DNA of 64,000 bases from Adhaeribacter arboris (GTDB lineage: Bacteria > Bacteroidota > Bacteroidia > Cytophagales > Hymenobacteraceae). Below are positions 16,990-25,158 of this stretch, in pieces. The notes beneath the pieces are model-generated. The model ran no database searches. It had not been told where the DNA came from and saw only the letters and a program-made list of their open reading frames with translations. The position numbers and the translations under genes are program-made. The number at the start of each line of letters is the position of its first letter. Position 1 is the stretch's first letter. Where the stretch lies: assembly GCF_003023845.1 (NCBI RefSeq), contig NZ_PYFT01000001.1:6974676-7038675 (forward strand), in the 5' to 3' direction.

Positions 16990-17523
16990 TTAAAGCGTAA
17001 TCGATTCTTTGTTTTGCAGACGACGTTGCAGCAACGCGCGGGCCTTACTTAACTGAGATTTAGAGGTTCCTTCCGAAATATTTAATAAATCTCCAATTTC
17101 TTTGTGCGAATATCCCTCAATGGCATATAAGTTAAACACCGCCCGGTAACCAGCTGGTAACTCATGCAGCAAGCGTAGCAAATCTTCGGCTGCTAAATCT
17201 TGTTCGGCATTGGCCTCGGTGGCTACCTGCAAAATATCTTTTTCAATGGCTAAATGCAGGGGTTCTTTCTTCCGTAAAAATCCAAGAGCCTCGTTTACCA
17301 TAATGCGTTTCATCCAACCTTCAAAACTTCCTTTACTTTCAAACTGACTAATATGCTGAAACACTTTCACAAATCCCGTTAACATTACTTCTTCGGCATC
17401 CAGCTGGTTTTTTAAATAGCGCAAACAAATACCTAACATCACTCCGGCGTACTTTTCATACACGGTTTTATGTGCTTTGGCTTCTCCTTTGTTTAGGCCT
17501 TGTATAAGTTCCGCTTCGGTCAC
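16990..17523 (-). CDS. ECF-type RNA polymerase sigma factor
   Basis: A 177-residue sigma-70 family protein of the extracytoplasmic-function group, which recruits RNA polymerase to a small stress- or envelope-related regulon. Region 2 lies near residues 20-90 (YLKNQLDAEEVMLTGFVKVFQ, then GSFEGWMKRIMVNEALGFLR). Region 4, with a helix-turn-helix, lies near 115-165 (LPAGYRAVFNLYAIEGYSH, then ISEGTSKSQLSKARALL). The start is GTG: no in-frame ATG lies between it and the upstream stop. It is the first gene of a sigma, anti-sigma, barrel operon with gaps of 14 and 12 bp. ECF genes often activate their own promoter, but no matching site is clear upstream. Confidence 0.9.
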   Translation of the reverse strand: MTEAELIQGLNKGEAKAHKTVYEKYAGVMLGICLRYLKNQLDAEEVMLTGFVKVFQHISQFESKGSFEGWMKRIMVNEALGFLRKKEPLHLAIEKDILQVATEANAEQDLAAEDLLRLLHELPAGYRAVFNLYAIEGYSHKEIGDLLNISEGTSKSQLSKARALLQRRLQNKESITL

Positions 17524-17779
17524 GTGGATGATTAAAAGTGTTTCAGATTATTAAATTAGGACTGTTTGTTTAGTAGATGCAAGCAATTTTACATGGGTTG
17601 CCTGAAAACCGCAAAAAGAAAGGAAATTATTTGTATATTTTTAAAATTAACTGTAAATCAATGAGATAGAATAATTAAGCCAGCGGTTTTTTGTTTTACC
17701 CAAGTAAAGATTTTAGATTTTTGCTGAGAAAAAGTTTGTATAAGATTAAGCTACTTGAATAACGCTCATTATTAATTAT

Positions 17780-18310
17780 ATGGTTAAATCTACTTTAATG
17801 GATAAGTATCTGCCCGATTATGATTTTAATGAAGTACATACCATTATAATAAAGCAACCCGTAGAGAAAGTTTATCCTTTGCTTAAAAGCCAGGATTTTT
17901 CGTCGGAAAAAATAATTAAAGCGCTTTTTAAAATCAGAGGTTTGCCGGTAAGTAATTTCACGCTCTCGGGTTTAGTGGAACAAATGAATTTTACCTGGCT
18001 CGCAGAACAGGAAAATAAAGAATTATTAATAGCTTACTGGGGTAATGTTAAACCAGAATTTATAGTTAATGCCGAAACTTTCCGCCAGGATAAATCGACC
18101 TACAACCGCAAAATTATTTGGAATTTTTTACTGGAATCCCTTACCAATACAAGCTGTAGAGTAACCACCGAAACCAGAATAAAACATTACACCGCCAAAG
18201 CCAAAATTATATTTAGTATTTACTGGTTTTTCATCCGCCCATTTAGTGGCCTTATCCGGATTTTGATGCTCCAAAATTTAAAACGTAGGGCGGAAGGAAT
18301 AAAGGTATAA
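17780..18310 (+). CDS. SRPBCC-like hypothetical protein
   Basis: A 176-residue cytoplasmic protein. The pattern LPDYDFNEVHTIIIKQPVEK at the start, FKIRGLPVSNFTL in the middle, and VTTETRIKHYTAKAKIIF followed by YWFFIRPFSGLIRI at the end fits a family of SRPBCC (START-like) hydrophobic-ligand-binding proteins found in many soil bacteria. It stands alone; the next gene is convergent and a two-way terminator lies between them. An alternative start is the ATG seven codons in (MDKYLP), which begins closer to the family's usual first residues. Ligand and role are unknown. Confidence 0.6.
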   Translation: MVKSTLMDKYLPDYDFNEVHTIIIKQPVEKVYPLLKSQDFSSEKIIKALFKIRGLPVSNFTLSGLVEQMNFTWLAEQENKELLIAYWGNVKPEFIVNAETFRQDKSTYNRKIIWNFLLESLTNTSCRVTTETRIKHYTAKAKIIFSIYWFFIRPFSGLIRILMLQNLKRRAEGIKV

Positions 18311-18392
18311 AGAAGAGAAGAAGCTGCGAGACAATATTTTTGCTAAACTTCGATTGAAAATGTACTGCTTACGATCGGAAAGTGGCAAAAAT

Positions 18393-18425
18393 AAAGCCTG
18401 GATCATCTTACGATGCCAGGCTTTT
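18393..18425. terminator. Bidirectional stem-loop terminator
   Basis: AAAGCCTGG pairs with CCAGGCTTT (18393-18401 with 18416-18424), with further pairing of CATC and GATG in the loop. T-runs flank both sides (TTTTT on the plus strand, TTTATTTTT on the minus), so it can serve both the 17780-18310 gene and the convergent CoA-binding gene. Confidence 0.75.
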
Positions 18426-18454
18426 TAAACTTATTCGGAGCAGATTACTACTTT

Positions 18455-18814
18455 CTAATATTCGCCCACGGCCAACATAACCAAGGTGCAATGGTGTAGC
18501 GTTTTAATGTTTTGCTCAGCGGCTTTTTTTTCCAGTTCCGGGTTTTCGGTACCCGGATTAAATATAATACGGTTAGGTTTTAAACTTAAAATGTAATCGT
18601 ACCACGAAGGTTGATTTTGGGGCCCTACGTATAAAGTTACGGTATCCACATCTTCGACCGGACTTTTTTCGGTATCAATTTTTATTCCGGCTACATCGCC
18701 ATTCCGAATGCCGACGGGTACTACCTCATGGCCGTATTGTTTTAATTTATGGACGGCCCGGTAAGCAAACCGCGACGGATTATCCGTGGCGCCTAATACA
18801 ACTGTTTTTTTCAT
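18455..18814 (-). CDS. CoA-binding protein (YccU-like)
   Basis: A 119-residue single-domain Rossmann protein of the CoA_binding_2 family (YccU-like). It opens with KKTVVLGATDNPSRFAY, the glycine-containing nucleotide loop. It carries GHEVVPVGIR, VDTVTLYVGP and NRIIFNPGTENPELE, all characteristic of the family. Length is normal. Family members bind CoA or an acyl-CoA, but the biochemical role is not established. It appears to be monocistronic: a terminator follows it and the next gene upstream on the strand ends 160 bp away. Confidence 0.85.
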   Translation of the reverse strand: MKKTVVLGATDNPSRFAYRAVHKLKQYGHEVVPVGIRNGDVAGIKIDTEKSPVEDVDTVTLYVGPQNQPSWYDYILSLKPNRIIFNPGTENPELEKKAAEQNIKTLHHCTLVMLAVGEY

Positions 18815-18974
18815 AAGGGTAAAGAATTAATTCCGTTTATGCGAGATAAATCCGGATGCGATTTACTAAATTATTTTTTCTCTTGCTGCTACAATAACGA
18901 TTAAAGTAAATAAAAACTCTTTAAACCGTGTTATTAACAGGTTTTCTATTTTAAAAGTTATAAAATATTACTCC

Positions 18975-20552
18975 TTATTCCTGCCGTCGATTTGCTTTAG
19001 CGGCAATTTTTTCGGCGCAACGCTCGCCGTCCATCGCCGCGGAAACAATGCCGCCGGCGTAACCAGCGCCTTCGCCGCACGGAAATAAGTTCTTAATTTC
19101 TACGTGTTCGAGCGTTTCCCGGTCGCGCGGAATGCGTACCGGAGCAGAAGTACGGCTTTCCACGCCAATAATTTGCGCTTCGTTGCTCAAGTATCCTTTC
19201 ATTTTACTACCGAAATACGTAAATCCTTCGCGTAAGCGATGAGCCATACTGGCCGGAAACAGCTCCTTCATATCCACGGAAGTTAAGCCAGGTTGGTACG
19301 ATGTGTCTAGTAAGCGGTTCGAAAGTTTTGAACGGGTAAAATCCTGTAGCAATTGACCGGGGGCTTTTTGGGTGCCGCCGGCAATAGCACAGGCTTTTTG
19401 TTCTAAGGCTTGCTGCATCCGTAATCCCGCCAGAGCGCCGTAGGTTTTTACATCCATGTCTTCCGTTTCAATGGCTACTACAATTCCGGAGTTGGCAAAT
19501 TGCGAGTCACGGCGGCTCGGCGACATGCCGTTTACCACTACTTCGCCGGGAGTCGTAGCCGAAGGCACAATAAAACCACCCGGACACATACAGAATGAAA
19601 AAATACCCCGTTGCTTTTTATCGTAAGTAGTCTGATGCACCAGAGCATACGAGGAGGCCGGTAAATACGGTCCGCGCTTATCGCAATGGTATTGGATGGA
19701 GTCAATTAAAGATTGCTGATGTTCCACGCGCACGCCCATGGCAAAAGGTTTGGCTTCGATAAAGATATTTTTAGCCGCCAGCAATTCGTAAATATCACGT
19801 GCCGAGTGGCCCGTAGCCAAAATTACACTTTCGCCCTCAAACAAATTGCCATTCTGGGTAACGACACCTTTTATCGTGTTCTGCTCAATGATAAAATCCG
19901 TAACCCGGGAATCGAAGTGGATTTCACCGCCGGCTTGTAGAATACTTTCCCGGATGTTGGCAATTAAAACCGGCAGTTTATTCGTGCCAATATGCGGATG
20001 CGCATCAAACAAAATATCGGGGGTAGCGCCGTGTTGCACTAAAATCTGTAAAACCCGGTACACATCGCCGCGCTTTTTAGAACGGGTATATAACTTACCA
20101 TCCGAATACGTGCCGGCTCCGCCTTCCCCGAAACAATAATTAGAATCCGGGTTTACCACGTGTTCTTTATTAATTGCCGCTAAATCCCGGCGCCGGGTCC
20201 GTACATCTTTTCCGCGCTCTAAAATAACAGGCTTCATTCCTAATTCTATGCAACGCAAGGCCGCAAACAATCCCGCCGGACCAGCGCCCACAATAATAAC
20301 CGAAGGCGCTTTTTCTACGTTTGGGTAAACAAATTTGGCTTGTAAAATATCGCTGGGTGGGGAATTAAAATACACATCGGCGCGCACCCGTAGCAGTACA
20401 TTTTTCCCGCGGGCATCAATGGAACGTTTTAGTTTATGGATATAAGAAACAGCATCGGGCTGAGCACCAAGGTGTTTTAAGATGGCGTTTTGCAGTAGCG
20501 CCTCGTCGTAGGCTACTTCCGGCGGAAGCACCAATTCTAGTTCTTTTTTCAT
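18975..20552 (-). CDS. FAD-dependent oxidoreductase of the COG2509 type
   Basis: A 525-residue flavoprotein. An N-terminal ~80-residue domain (AVSYIHKLKRSIDARGKNVL) precedes a dinucleotide-binding fold with VIIVGAGPAGLFAALRCIELG near residues 84-104 and a conserved GEGGAGTYSDGKLYTR segment. A second FAD contact, VILATGHSARDIYELL, is near residue 240. The C-terminal FPCGEGAGYAGGIVSAAMDG is typical of this group. These proteins resemble geranylgeranyl-reductase-like and HI0933-like flavoproteins and are widely conserved, but their substrate is unknown. It stands alone on the minus strand, and no operon partner gives a hint. Confidence 0.85.
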   Translation of the reverse strand: MKKELELVLPPEVAYDEALLQNAILKHLGAQPDAVSYIHKLKRSIDARGKNVLLRVRADVYFNSPPSDILQAKFVYPNVEKAPSVIIVGAGPAGLFAALRCIELGMKPVILERGKDVRTRRRDLAAINKEHVVNPDSNYCFGEGGAGTYSDGKLYTRSKKRGDVYRVLQILVQHGATPDILFDAHPHIGTNKLPVLIANIRESILQAGGEIHFDSRVTDFIIEQNTIKGVVTQNGNLFEGESVILATGHSARDIYELLAAKNIFIEAKPFAMGVRVEHQQSLIDSIQYHCDKRGPYLPASSYALVHQTTYDKKQRGIFSFCMCPGGFIVPSATTPGEVVVNGMSPSRRDSQFANSGIVVAIETEDMDVKTYGALAGLRMQQALEQKACAIAGGTQKAPGQLLQDFTRSKLSNRLLDTSYQPGLTSVDMKELFPASMAHRLREGFTYFGSKMKGYLSNEAQIIGVESRTSAPVRIPRDRETLEHVEIKNLFPCGEGAGYAGGIVSAAMDGERCAEKIAAKANRRQE

Positions 20553-20772
20553 GAAAACAGGCCAGGTAGTTATCCCGGATTTTAAATTTTACAAGCCTAA
20601 AACAATATTTTAACCCGGCAAAGTTCGGATTTTCTTTAGAAGAATTATTATTTTCATGAAAACGGAATGTATAAGGAAGAAATAAAAGCGGGTTTAAATA
20701 ATCCTTCTACAAGAAATACAAAGTTACGTATTCGGTTCTATACCTATACGGTATTCTCTTCGTTAAATCAGT

Positions 20773-21537
20773 ATGGATCTTTTTGTGGAAAAAAGCTCGG
20801 TGGTAAGAAGAATCTGGGGTAACAGCGACACCATTTTATTTATATTTGCCGGATCAGCCGCCGAATTTGCTTTAAATAAAGCGGTAGACTGGTTGTACTT
20901 TACGGGACGTTTACCCGCCGACCCGCTAGGCCGGTTATTTTCGACGGTGGCTTACGCGCGGCAAATTGTCTTCTCGGATAGGGGAGGAGCTTACCGGGCC
21001 ATTGATAAGATGGCGGCCATTCACGCAAAAGTAGAAAAGAACCGGGGAGCCGCTATCCCGGATTGGGCTTATCGCGACGTATTGTTTATGCTCATTGATT
21101 ATTCCATTCGGGCTTATGAGTTAATGGAAATAAAATTAACGGAGGTAGAGAAAGAAGAAGTTTGCCAAGTGTTTCTGCAAGTTGGCCAGCGCATGGGATT
21201 AACGGGACTGCCCACCACTTACCCGCACTGGCGAAGGATGCGGGAACAACATTTGCAACAAGATTTAATGTATAGCCATTTTACCGCTGATTTATATAGG
21301 CAATACAAAAAGCATTTAGGCGCTTTCCGGTACGTTTTATTAAAACAAGCGCAACAAATGCTGGTGCCGGACCGAGTAAATAAACTGCTCCGTTTAGGTA
21401 AAATATCTTTTATGAAACCAATAGTCTTCGCCTATAAATTGAGTCGTACGTTTAAATTAGATGGATTAGTAAAAAACACTATCTTGCCGACGACCTACAA
21501 AGCAGAAATTAAAAATTTAGATAAAATACCGGTTTAA
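20773..21537 (+). CDS. Oxygenase MpaB-family (DUF2236) protein
   Basis: A 254-residue mostly helical protein. The pattern is that of DUF2236/MpaB-type proteins: SVVRRIWGNSDTILFIFAGS at the start, ADPLGRLFSTVAYARQIVFS, then IHAKVEKN with the conserved His of the HxxV motif, and PDWAYRDVLFMLIDYSIRAYE. Family members such as latex-clearing protein Lcp and MpaB carry haem or act as oxygenases, but most bacterial members are uncharacterised. No membrane segment or signal peptide is clear. It is a single gene, upstream of and parallel to the TlpA-like gene (154-bp gap). Confidence 0.7.
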   Translation: MDLFVEKSSVVRRIWGNSDTILFIFAGSAAEFALNKAVDWLYFTGRLPADPLGRLFSTVAYARQIVFSDRGGAYRAIDKMAAIHAKVEKNRGAAIPDWAYRDVLFMLIDYSIRAYELMEIKLTEVEKEEVCQVFLQVGQRMGLTGLPTTYPHWRRMREQHLQQDLMYSHFTADLYRQYKKHLGAFRYVLLKQAQQMLVPDRVNKLLRLGKISFMKPIVFAYKLSRTFKLDGLVKNTILPTTYKAEIKNLDKIPV

Positions 21538-21691
21538 TTCAAAAAATTAGCTCCAGTAATGGAGCTTTCATAAATTTAATTTCTTATTTTAAATTAGCCG
21601 TTTAGCTGGTATTAATTAAAATTTAAAGTATTTCTGCTATTTATTTATAAGTAGAAAAGTTATTATCAAAACACGTTTACACGCATTTTAA

Positions 21692-22231
21692 ATGAATAAG
21701 GGATTATTGATTTCTGTACTACTAGCAGTTATTGTTTTAGGAGCCTGGTTTATTATGCGGTCCGGAGAGCCACAGGTAGAGCAAGATATTTCCAGTACGC
21801 AAGCAACTACTTCGGTGGCTAGTTCCCCGCCGGCGCCAGTTAATGATCTACCTAATTTGCCGCTCACCAAACCGGATCAAACAAAATTCAATGCTAAAGA
21901 TTTAAAAGGGAAAACCGTATTAATATTTTTTGAACCCGATTGTGAGCATTGCCAACGCGAAGCGAATGAAATGCAGAAACATTTGCCCGCTTTTGCCAAA
22001 TACTCGGTCTACTTTTTTTCTCCGGCCCCTTTTGATCAAATGCAGCAATTTTTTATGAAATATAATTTATCGGGTCCTAATATTTCCTACGCTCAAACTC
22101 CCTTTAATATTATTCTGCAGGAATTAGGAGCTATACCGGCGCCTTCGGTTTACATTTATTCGGAGCAAGGAAAACTCATTAAAGCTTTTAAAGGGGAAAC
22201 CCCCATGGCGAATATTCTGCCCTTGTTATAA
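21692..22231 (+). CDS. TlpA/thioredoxin-fold protein, membrane-anchored
   Basis: A 179-residue envelope protein. One N-terminal membrane helix (LLISVLLAVIVLGAWFI, residues 5-21) is followed by a Ser/Pro/Thr-rich linker to about residue 60 and then a thioredoxin-like domain. The redox motif is C84-E-H-C87 in FFEPDCEHCQREANEM, and the cis-Pro loop is IPAPSVYIY. It should face the periplasm and exchange disulfides, perhaps for cytochrome or thiol-protein maturation. The active site is intact, in contrast to the protein at 49022-50449. A strong terminator follows directly, so it is probably transcribed alone. Confidence 0.8.
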   Translation: MNKGLLISVLLAVIVLGAWFIMRSGEPQVEQDISSTQATTSVASSPPAPVNDLPNLPLTKPDQTKFNAKDLKGKTVLIFFEPDCEHCQREANEMQKHLPAFAKYSVYFFSPAPFDQMQQFFMKYNLSGPNISYAQTPFNIILQELGAIPAPSVYIYSEQGKLIKAFKGETPMANILPLL

Positions 22232-22249
22232 AAAAGTAGCACTCTTAGT

Positions 22250-22289
22250 AACGGATGTTATGCAAGCTTAAGCTTGAGTAACATCCGTT
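22250..22289 (+). terminator. Long stem-loop after the TlpA-like gene
   Basis: Arms 22250-22269 and 22270-22289 pair over 20 bp with two mismatches (AACGGATGTTA with TAACATCCGTT at the base; AAGCTT palindrome at the tip). It lies 18 bp after the stop. The following T-run is short, so it may act more as a 3' stabiliser than as a strong intrinsic terminator. Confidence 0.6.
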
Positions 22290-22291
22290 TA

Positions 22292-22333
22292 TAAATGATA
22301 ATTAGTAAATGATAATTAGTAAATGATAACTGG
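22292..22333 (+). repeat. Three tandem 14-bp units before a start codon
   Basis: TAAATGATAATTAG occurs twice exactly and a third time with two changes. A partial fourth unit (TAAATGG) supplies the ATG of the zinc-finger gene at 22337. Each unit carries an ATG followed soon by a stop, so copy-number change would move the leader and the decoy starts. Confidence 0.75.
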
Positions 22334-22336
22334 TAA

Positions 22337-22606
22337 ATGGATCAGAAACTTTGCTCTCATCTTCAAGCTTTAGAAGAGTTAAAACCGGCAGATAAACATT
22401 ACTGCGAAGAATGCGTAAAAACCAACTCCACCTGGGTACACTTACGCGTTTGCCAGACTTGCGGTAAAGTCCATTGCTGCGACGATTCGCCTAACCAACA
22501 CGCTACGAAACATTACCACGCTACGCAGCATCCGGTAGTAATTTCTGCTGAACCGGGAGAACATTGGCTATGGTGTTTTCCAGATCAACAGTTTGCTGCG
22601 TATTAA
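22337..22606 (+). CDS. UBP-type zinc-finger protein
   Basis: An 89-residue protein made of one UBP-type (ubiquitin-hydrolase) zinc finger. Ligand candidates include Cys6, His8, Cys23, Cys26, Cys39, Cys42, Cys47 or 48, and His residues in HATKHYHATQH. The family signature CxxCGxVHCC...H..T.HPVV is clear (VCQTCGKVHCCDDSP, then ATQHPVVIS). In eukaryotes this fold binds the ubiquitin C-terminus. In bacteria it occurs as stand-alone small proteins of unknown role, often near redox genes. Its start lies inside a partial tandem-repeat unit (22292-22333). It is parallel to the TlpA-like gene but separated by a stem-loop. Confidence 0.85.
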   Translation: MDQKLCSHLQALEELKPADKHYCEECVKTNSTWVHLRVCQTCGKVHCCDDSPNQHATKHYHATQHPVVISAEPGEHWLWCFPDQQFAAY

Positions 22607-22784
22607 TTTCTAAGAATAAGATTTGCTGAAAACACCTTAGCAAGTAAAAACTAGGAAAATGTTCTGTGCTAGTTATTTAAAATCTAATAACTTACTGGAA
22701 AAAACCGGAATTTATTTAATTGTGGAGTGAATAGAAACCGGATAAAAGTAAACTTCGGCTGTATTTTTTAAGGGAAATTACTAA

Positions 22785-23396
22785 TTAAACCGTTACTTTA
22801 CCGGCTAAGTAATCCGTTAATTTACCCCATTGGATGGCCTGAAAACCGCCCCAGCCACTTTCCGCAATCAGAGTATTTAAAAAAGCCCGACTGCCTGCCT
22901 GATAATCCTGGTTGTTAATCTTTTCGTTTTTACCAATTTGGTACCCGCGCAGTACGGTTCCTTCGCGCTCTACCCGGAAGGTACTACTAGCTTCTTTTAC
23001 AAAAAAATGTTGCGTTTCGGCTGATTCCGTGTTCGGATTGGGGCAAGGATGAACCGTAAATTGGGCCGAGCTTTCGGTCTCATCCAAAACTTCTATTTCT
23101 ACCCAATTCTCCACCGTTATTCCCGGCAAAACTATTTGAATAAAATAGCCTTTTTGCGGTTGCTCTGCGGTGGGTTGGCCGTGGGAGTTATGCAAGGTAA
23201 AAGTTGAATTAATACCCGGTAGTTTACTCCAACTGTTTACGGCGTACAAACGGGCTTTTCCCGCATTAAATGCATTTTGAGCAGTGGCCTCATCCGCATA
23301 AGTTTGTTCACTGCAAAAAGTTTTATCTTTTCCGGCTTCACCCGTCAGAACCTCCCATTCGTGTTTAATCTTATTTAGAAAATTTTCCTCTGCCAT
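22785..23396 (-). CDS. Conserved-looking hypothetical protein, 203 aa
   Basis: I do not recognise a family. It is a soluble acidic protein without signal peptide or membrane helix. The N-terminus (FLNKIKHEWEVLTGEAG) is helical. The middle (KGYFIQIVLPGITVENWVEIEVLDE, about 80-104, and TQHFFVKEASSTFRV) looks like beta-sheet, and the end is helical (SRAFLNTLIAESGWGG). Codon use matches the neighbouring genes, so the frame is likely real. It lies alone between convergent zinc-finger and parallel serS genes. A lipocalin-like ligand-binding fold is possible, but I cannot support it. Confidence 0.6.
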   Translation of the reverse strand: MAEENFLNKIKHEWEVLTGEAGKDKTFCSEQTYADEATAQNAFNAGKARLYAVNSWSKLPGINSTFTLHNSHGQPTAEQPQKGYFIQIVLPGITVENWVEIEVLDETESSAQFTVHPCPNPNTESAETQHFFVKEASSTFRVEREGTVLRGYQIGKNEKINNQDYQAGSRAFLNTLIAESGWGGFQAIQWGKLTDYLAGKVTV

Positions 23397-23517
23397 GTCC
23401 TTAACCGTTTAAAGTAAATGATGGCTTGCTTTACGCAGCCGACAAGTGCCTGGTTTATAATTTAGGGAGTTTATGGCATCCGATATCTAATTTCTTGTAA
23501 AAATCTGATTAAAAACT

Positions 23518-23547
23518 AGAGCCTGCTTTTAGTTGAAAACAGGCTCT
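23518..23547 (-). terminator. Stem-loop terminator of serS
   Basis: AGAGCCTG...CAGGCTCT with inner TTTT/AAAA pairing (23518-23530 with 23535-23547, one mismatch). It is followed on the minus strand by AGTTTTTAAT. It lies about 50 bp past the serS stop. Confidence 0.75.
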
Positions 23548-23600
23548 AACATTCTTTGATTTACCAAGTACTATTTTAATACTGGTGCCTGTATAATTAT

Positions 23601-24878
23601 CTACAAAGCAATTTTATTGAAACCGCAATAAGGATGTAGGACGGCGGGTAATAAAATCCCTTCGGCCGTTTGGTTATTTTCGAGTAAGGCCGCTACAATG
23701 CGGGGCAGGGCCAACGCACTACCGTTTAAAGTATGTAACAATTGCGTTTTACCACCTCCCGGTTTATACCGTAAATTTAAACGGTTGGCTTGGTAGGTTT
23801 CAAAATTACTGCAGGAACTTACTTCTAACCAACGGTTTTGCGCCGCTGAAAAAACTTCCATGTCGTAGGTTAAAGCGGAGGTAAAGCCTAAATCGCCGCC
23901 GCAAAGGCGAAGCACCCGGTAAGGCAATTCTAATTTCTGAAGCAAACCCTGAATGTATCCACTCATTTCTTCCAGCGCCGCGTAAGATTTATCGGGTTCT
24001 TCAATTCGCACAATTTCTACTTTATCAAACTGGTGCAAACGATTTAACCCTCTCACGTCGGCTCCCCAGGAACCGGCCTCGCGACGAAAGCAGGGCGTAT
24101 AACCCGCATTACGGATAGGCAGCTTATCAAACGAAATAATTTCGTCGCGGTATAAATTGGTAATAGGTACTTCGGCCGTTGGAATCAGGTAGTAGTTATC
24201 CTCGGTAGCGTGATACATTTGTCCGTCTTTATCCGGTAGCTGACCGGTGCCATAACCCGAAGCTTCGTTTACCAGAATAGGTGGTTGAATTTCGGTGTAA
24301 CCCGCTTTTAACGCTTCATCGAGGAAAAAATTAATTAAGGCGCGTTGCAAACGGGCGCCTTGTTTTTTATAAACCGGAAATCCCGCTCCGGTTATTTTGT
24401 TACCTAGCTCAAAATCAATTATATCATATTTTTTTATAAGCTCCCAATGAGGTAAAGCATCGGAAGATAAGGCCGGAATTTCTCCGTGTTGGTATACAAT
24501 TTCGTTATCTTCGGGCGTTTTACCTTCGGGTACGCTGCTATGAGGTAGATTAGGTAACTTTACCAGTGCATTTTGTAAATTTTTTTCAATTTTTAACAAC
24601 TCTTCTGCCAGATTTTTAGTTGTAAGCTTAAGAGCGGCTGTTTCTGCTTTCAAAGTTTCGGCCTGTTCTCGCTGGCCGCTTTTCATTAGCGTACCAATTT
24701 CCCGGGCCAGACTGTTTGCTCGAGCTTGTTCTTCATCGTGCCGGGCCTGTAAGCTTCGGCGTTGGTTGTCCAGATCTAAAATTGTTTGAACTTCCTGAGC
24801 GGCGTTTTTATAGTTTTTTTTTGCTAAACCAGCCAGTACTAAATCTGTTTGCTCTCTTAAAACCGATAATTGCAGCAT
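23601..24878 (-). CDS. serS: Serine--tRNA ligase
   Basis: A 425-residue class II aminoacyl-tRNA synthetase that charges tRNA-Ser with serine using ATP. The N-terminal arm (residues ~1-105) is a long antiparallel coiled coil (NQRRSLQARHDEEQARANSL). The core shows class II motif 2 (TPCFRREAGSWGADVRGLNR, near 262-281) and motif 3 (LNGSALALPRIVAALLENNQ, near 383-402). The serine/ATP site TAEVPITNLYRDEI is also present. Full family length, starting at ATG. It is monocistronic with its own terminator. Confidence 0.97.
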   Translation of the reverse strand: MLQLSVLREQTDLVLAGLAKKNYKNAAQEVQTILDLDNQRRSLQARHDEEQARANSLAREIGTLMKSGQREQAETLKAETAALKLTTKNLAEELLKIEKNLQNALVKLPNLPHSSVPEGKTPEDNEIVYQHGEIPALSSDALPHWELIKKYDIIDFELGNKITGAGFPVYKKQGARLQRALINFFLDEALKAGYTEIQPPILVNEASGYGTGQLPDKDGQMYHATEDNYYLIPTAEVPITNLYRDEIISFDKLPIRNAGYTPCFRREAGSWGADVRGLNRLHQFDKVEIVRIEEPDKSYAALEEMSGYIQGLLQKLELPYRVLRLCGGDLGFTSALTYDMEVFSAAQNRWLEVSSCSNFETYQANRLNLRYKPGGGKTQLLHTLNGSALALPRIVAALLENNQTAEGILLPAVLHPYCGFNKIAL

Positions 24879-25158
24879 TTTTTTTCGTTTTATATCGGTG
24901 TAAAATTATACTTTTTTGAATTAAGCGCGTAGTAAATAAAAATAGATTTCAAAGTACTTGAAAACGTATTAAATAAAATTTACATTAACATTTGGTAATT
25001 AATTAACATTGCTATAACATTGCAAGGCTAATTAAAACGAACCTAGTATCCTGGTTCACTCAATCGAATAAAAAATAATCAGGTTTTCCTTAAATCTATC
25101 TCCTGTTGCTGCCCGCACCCTGAGAATCATAAAATTTTGTTAAAATTCTTAACCTTAT

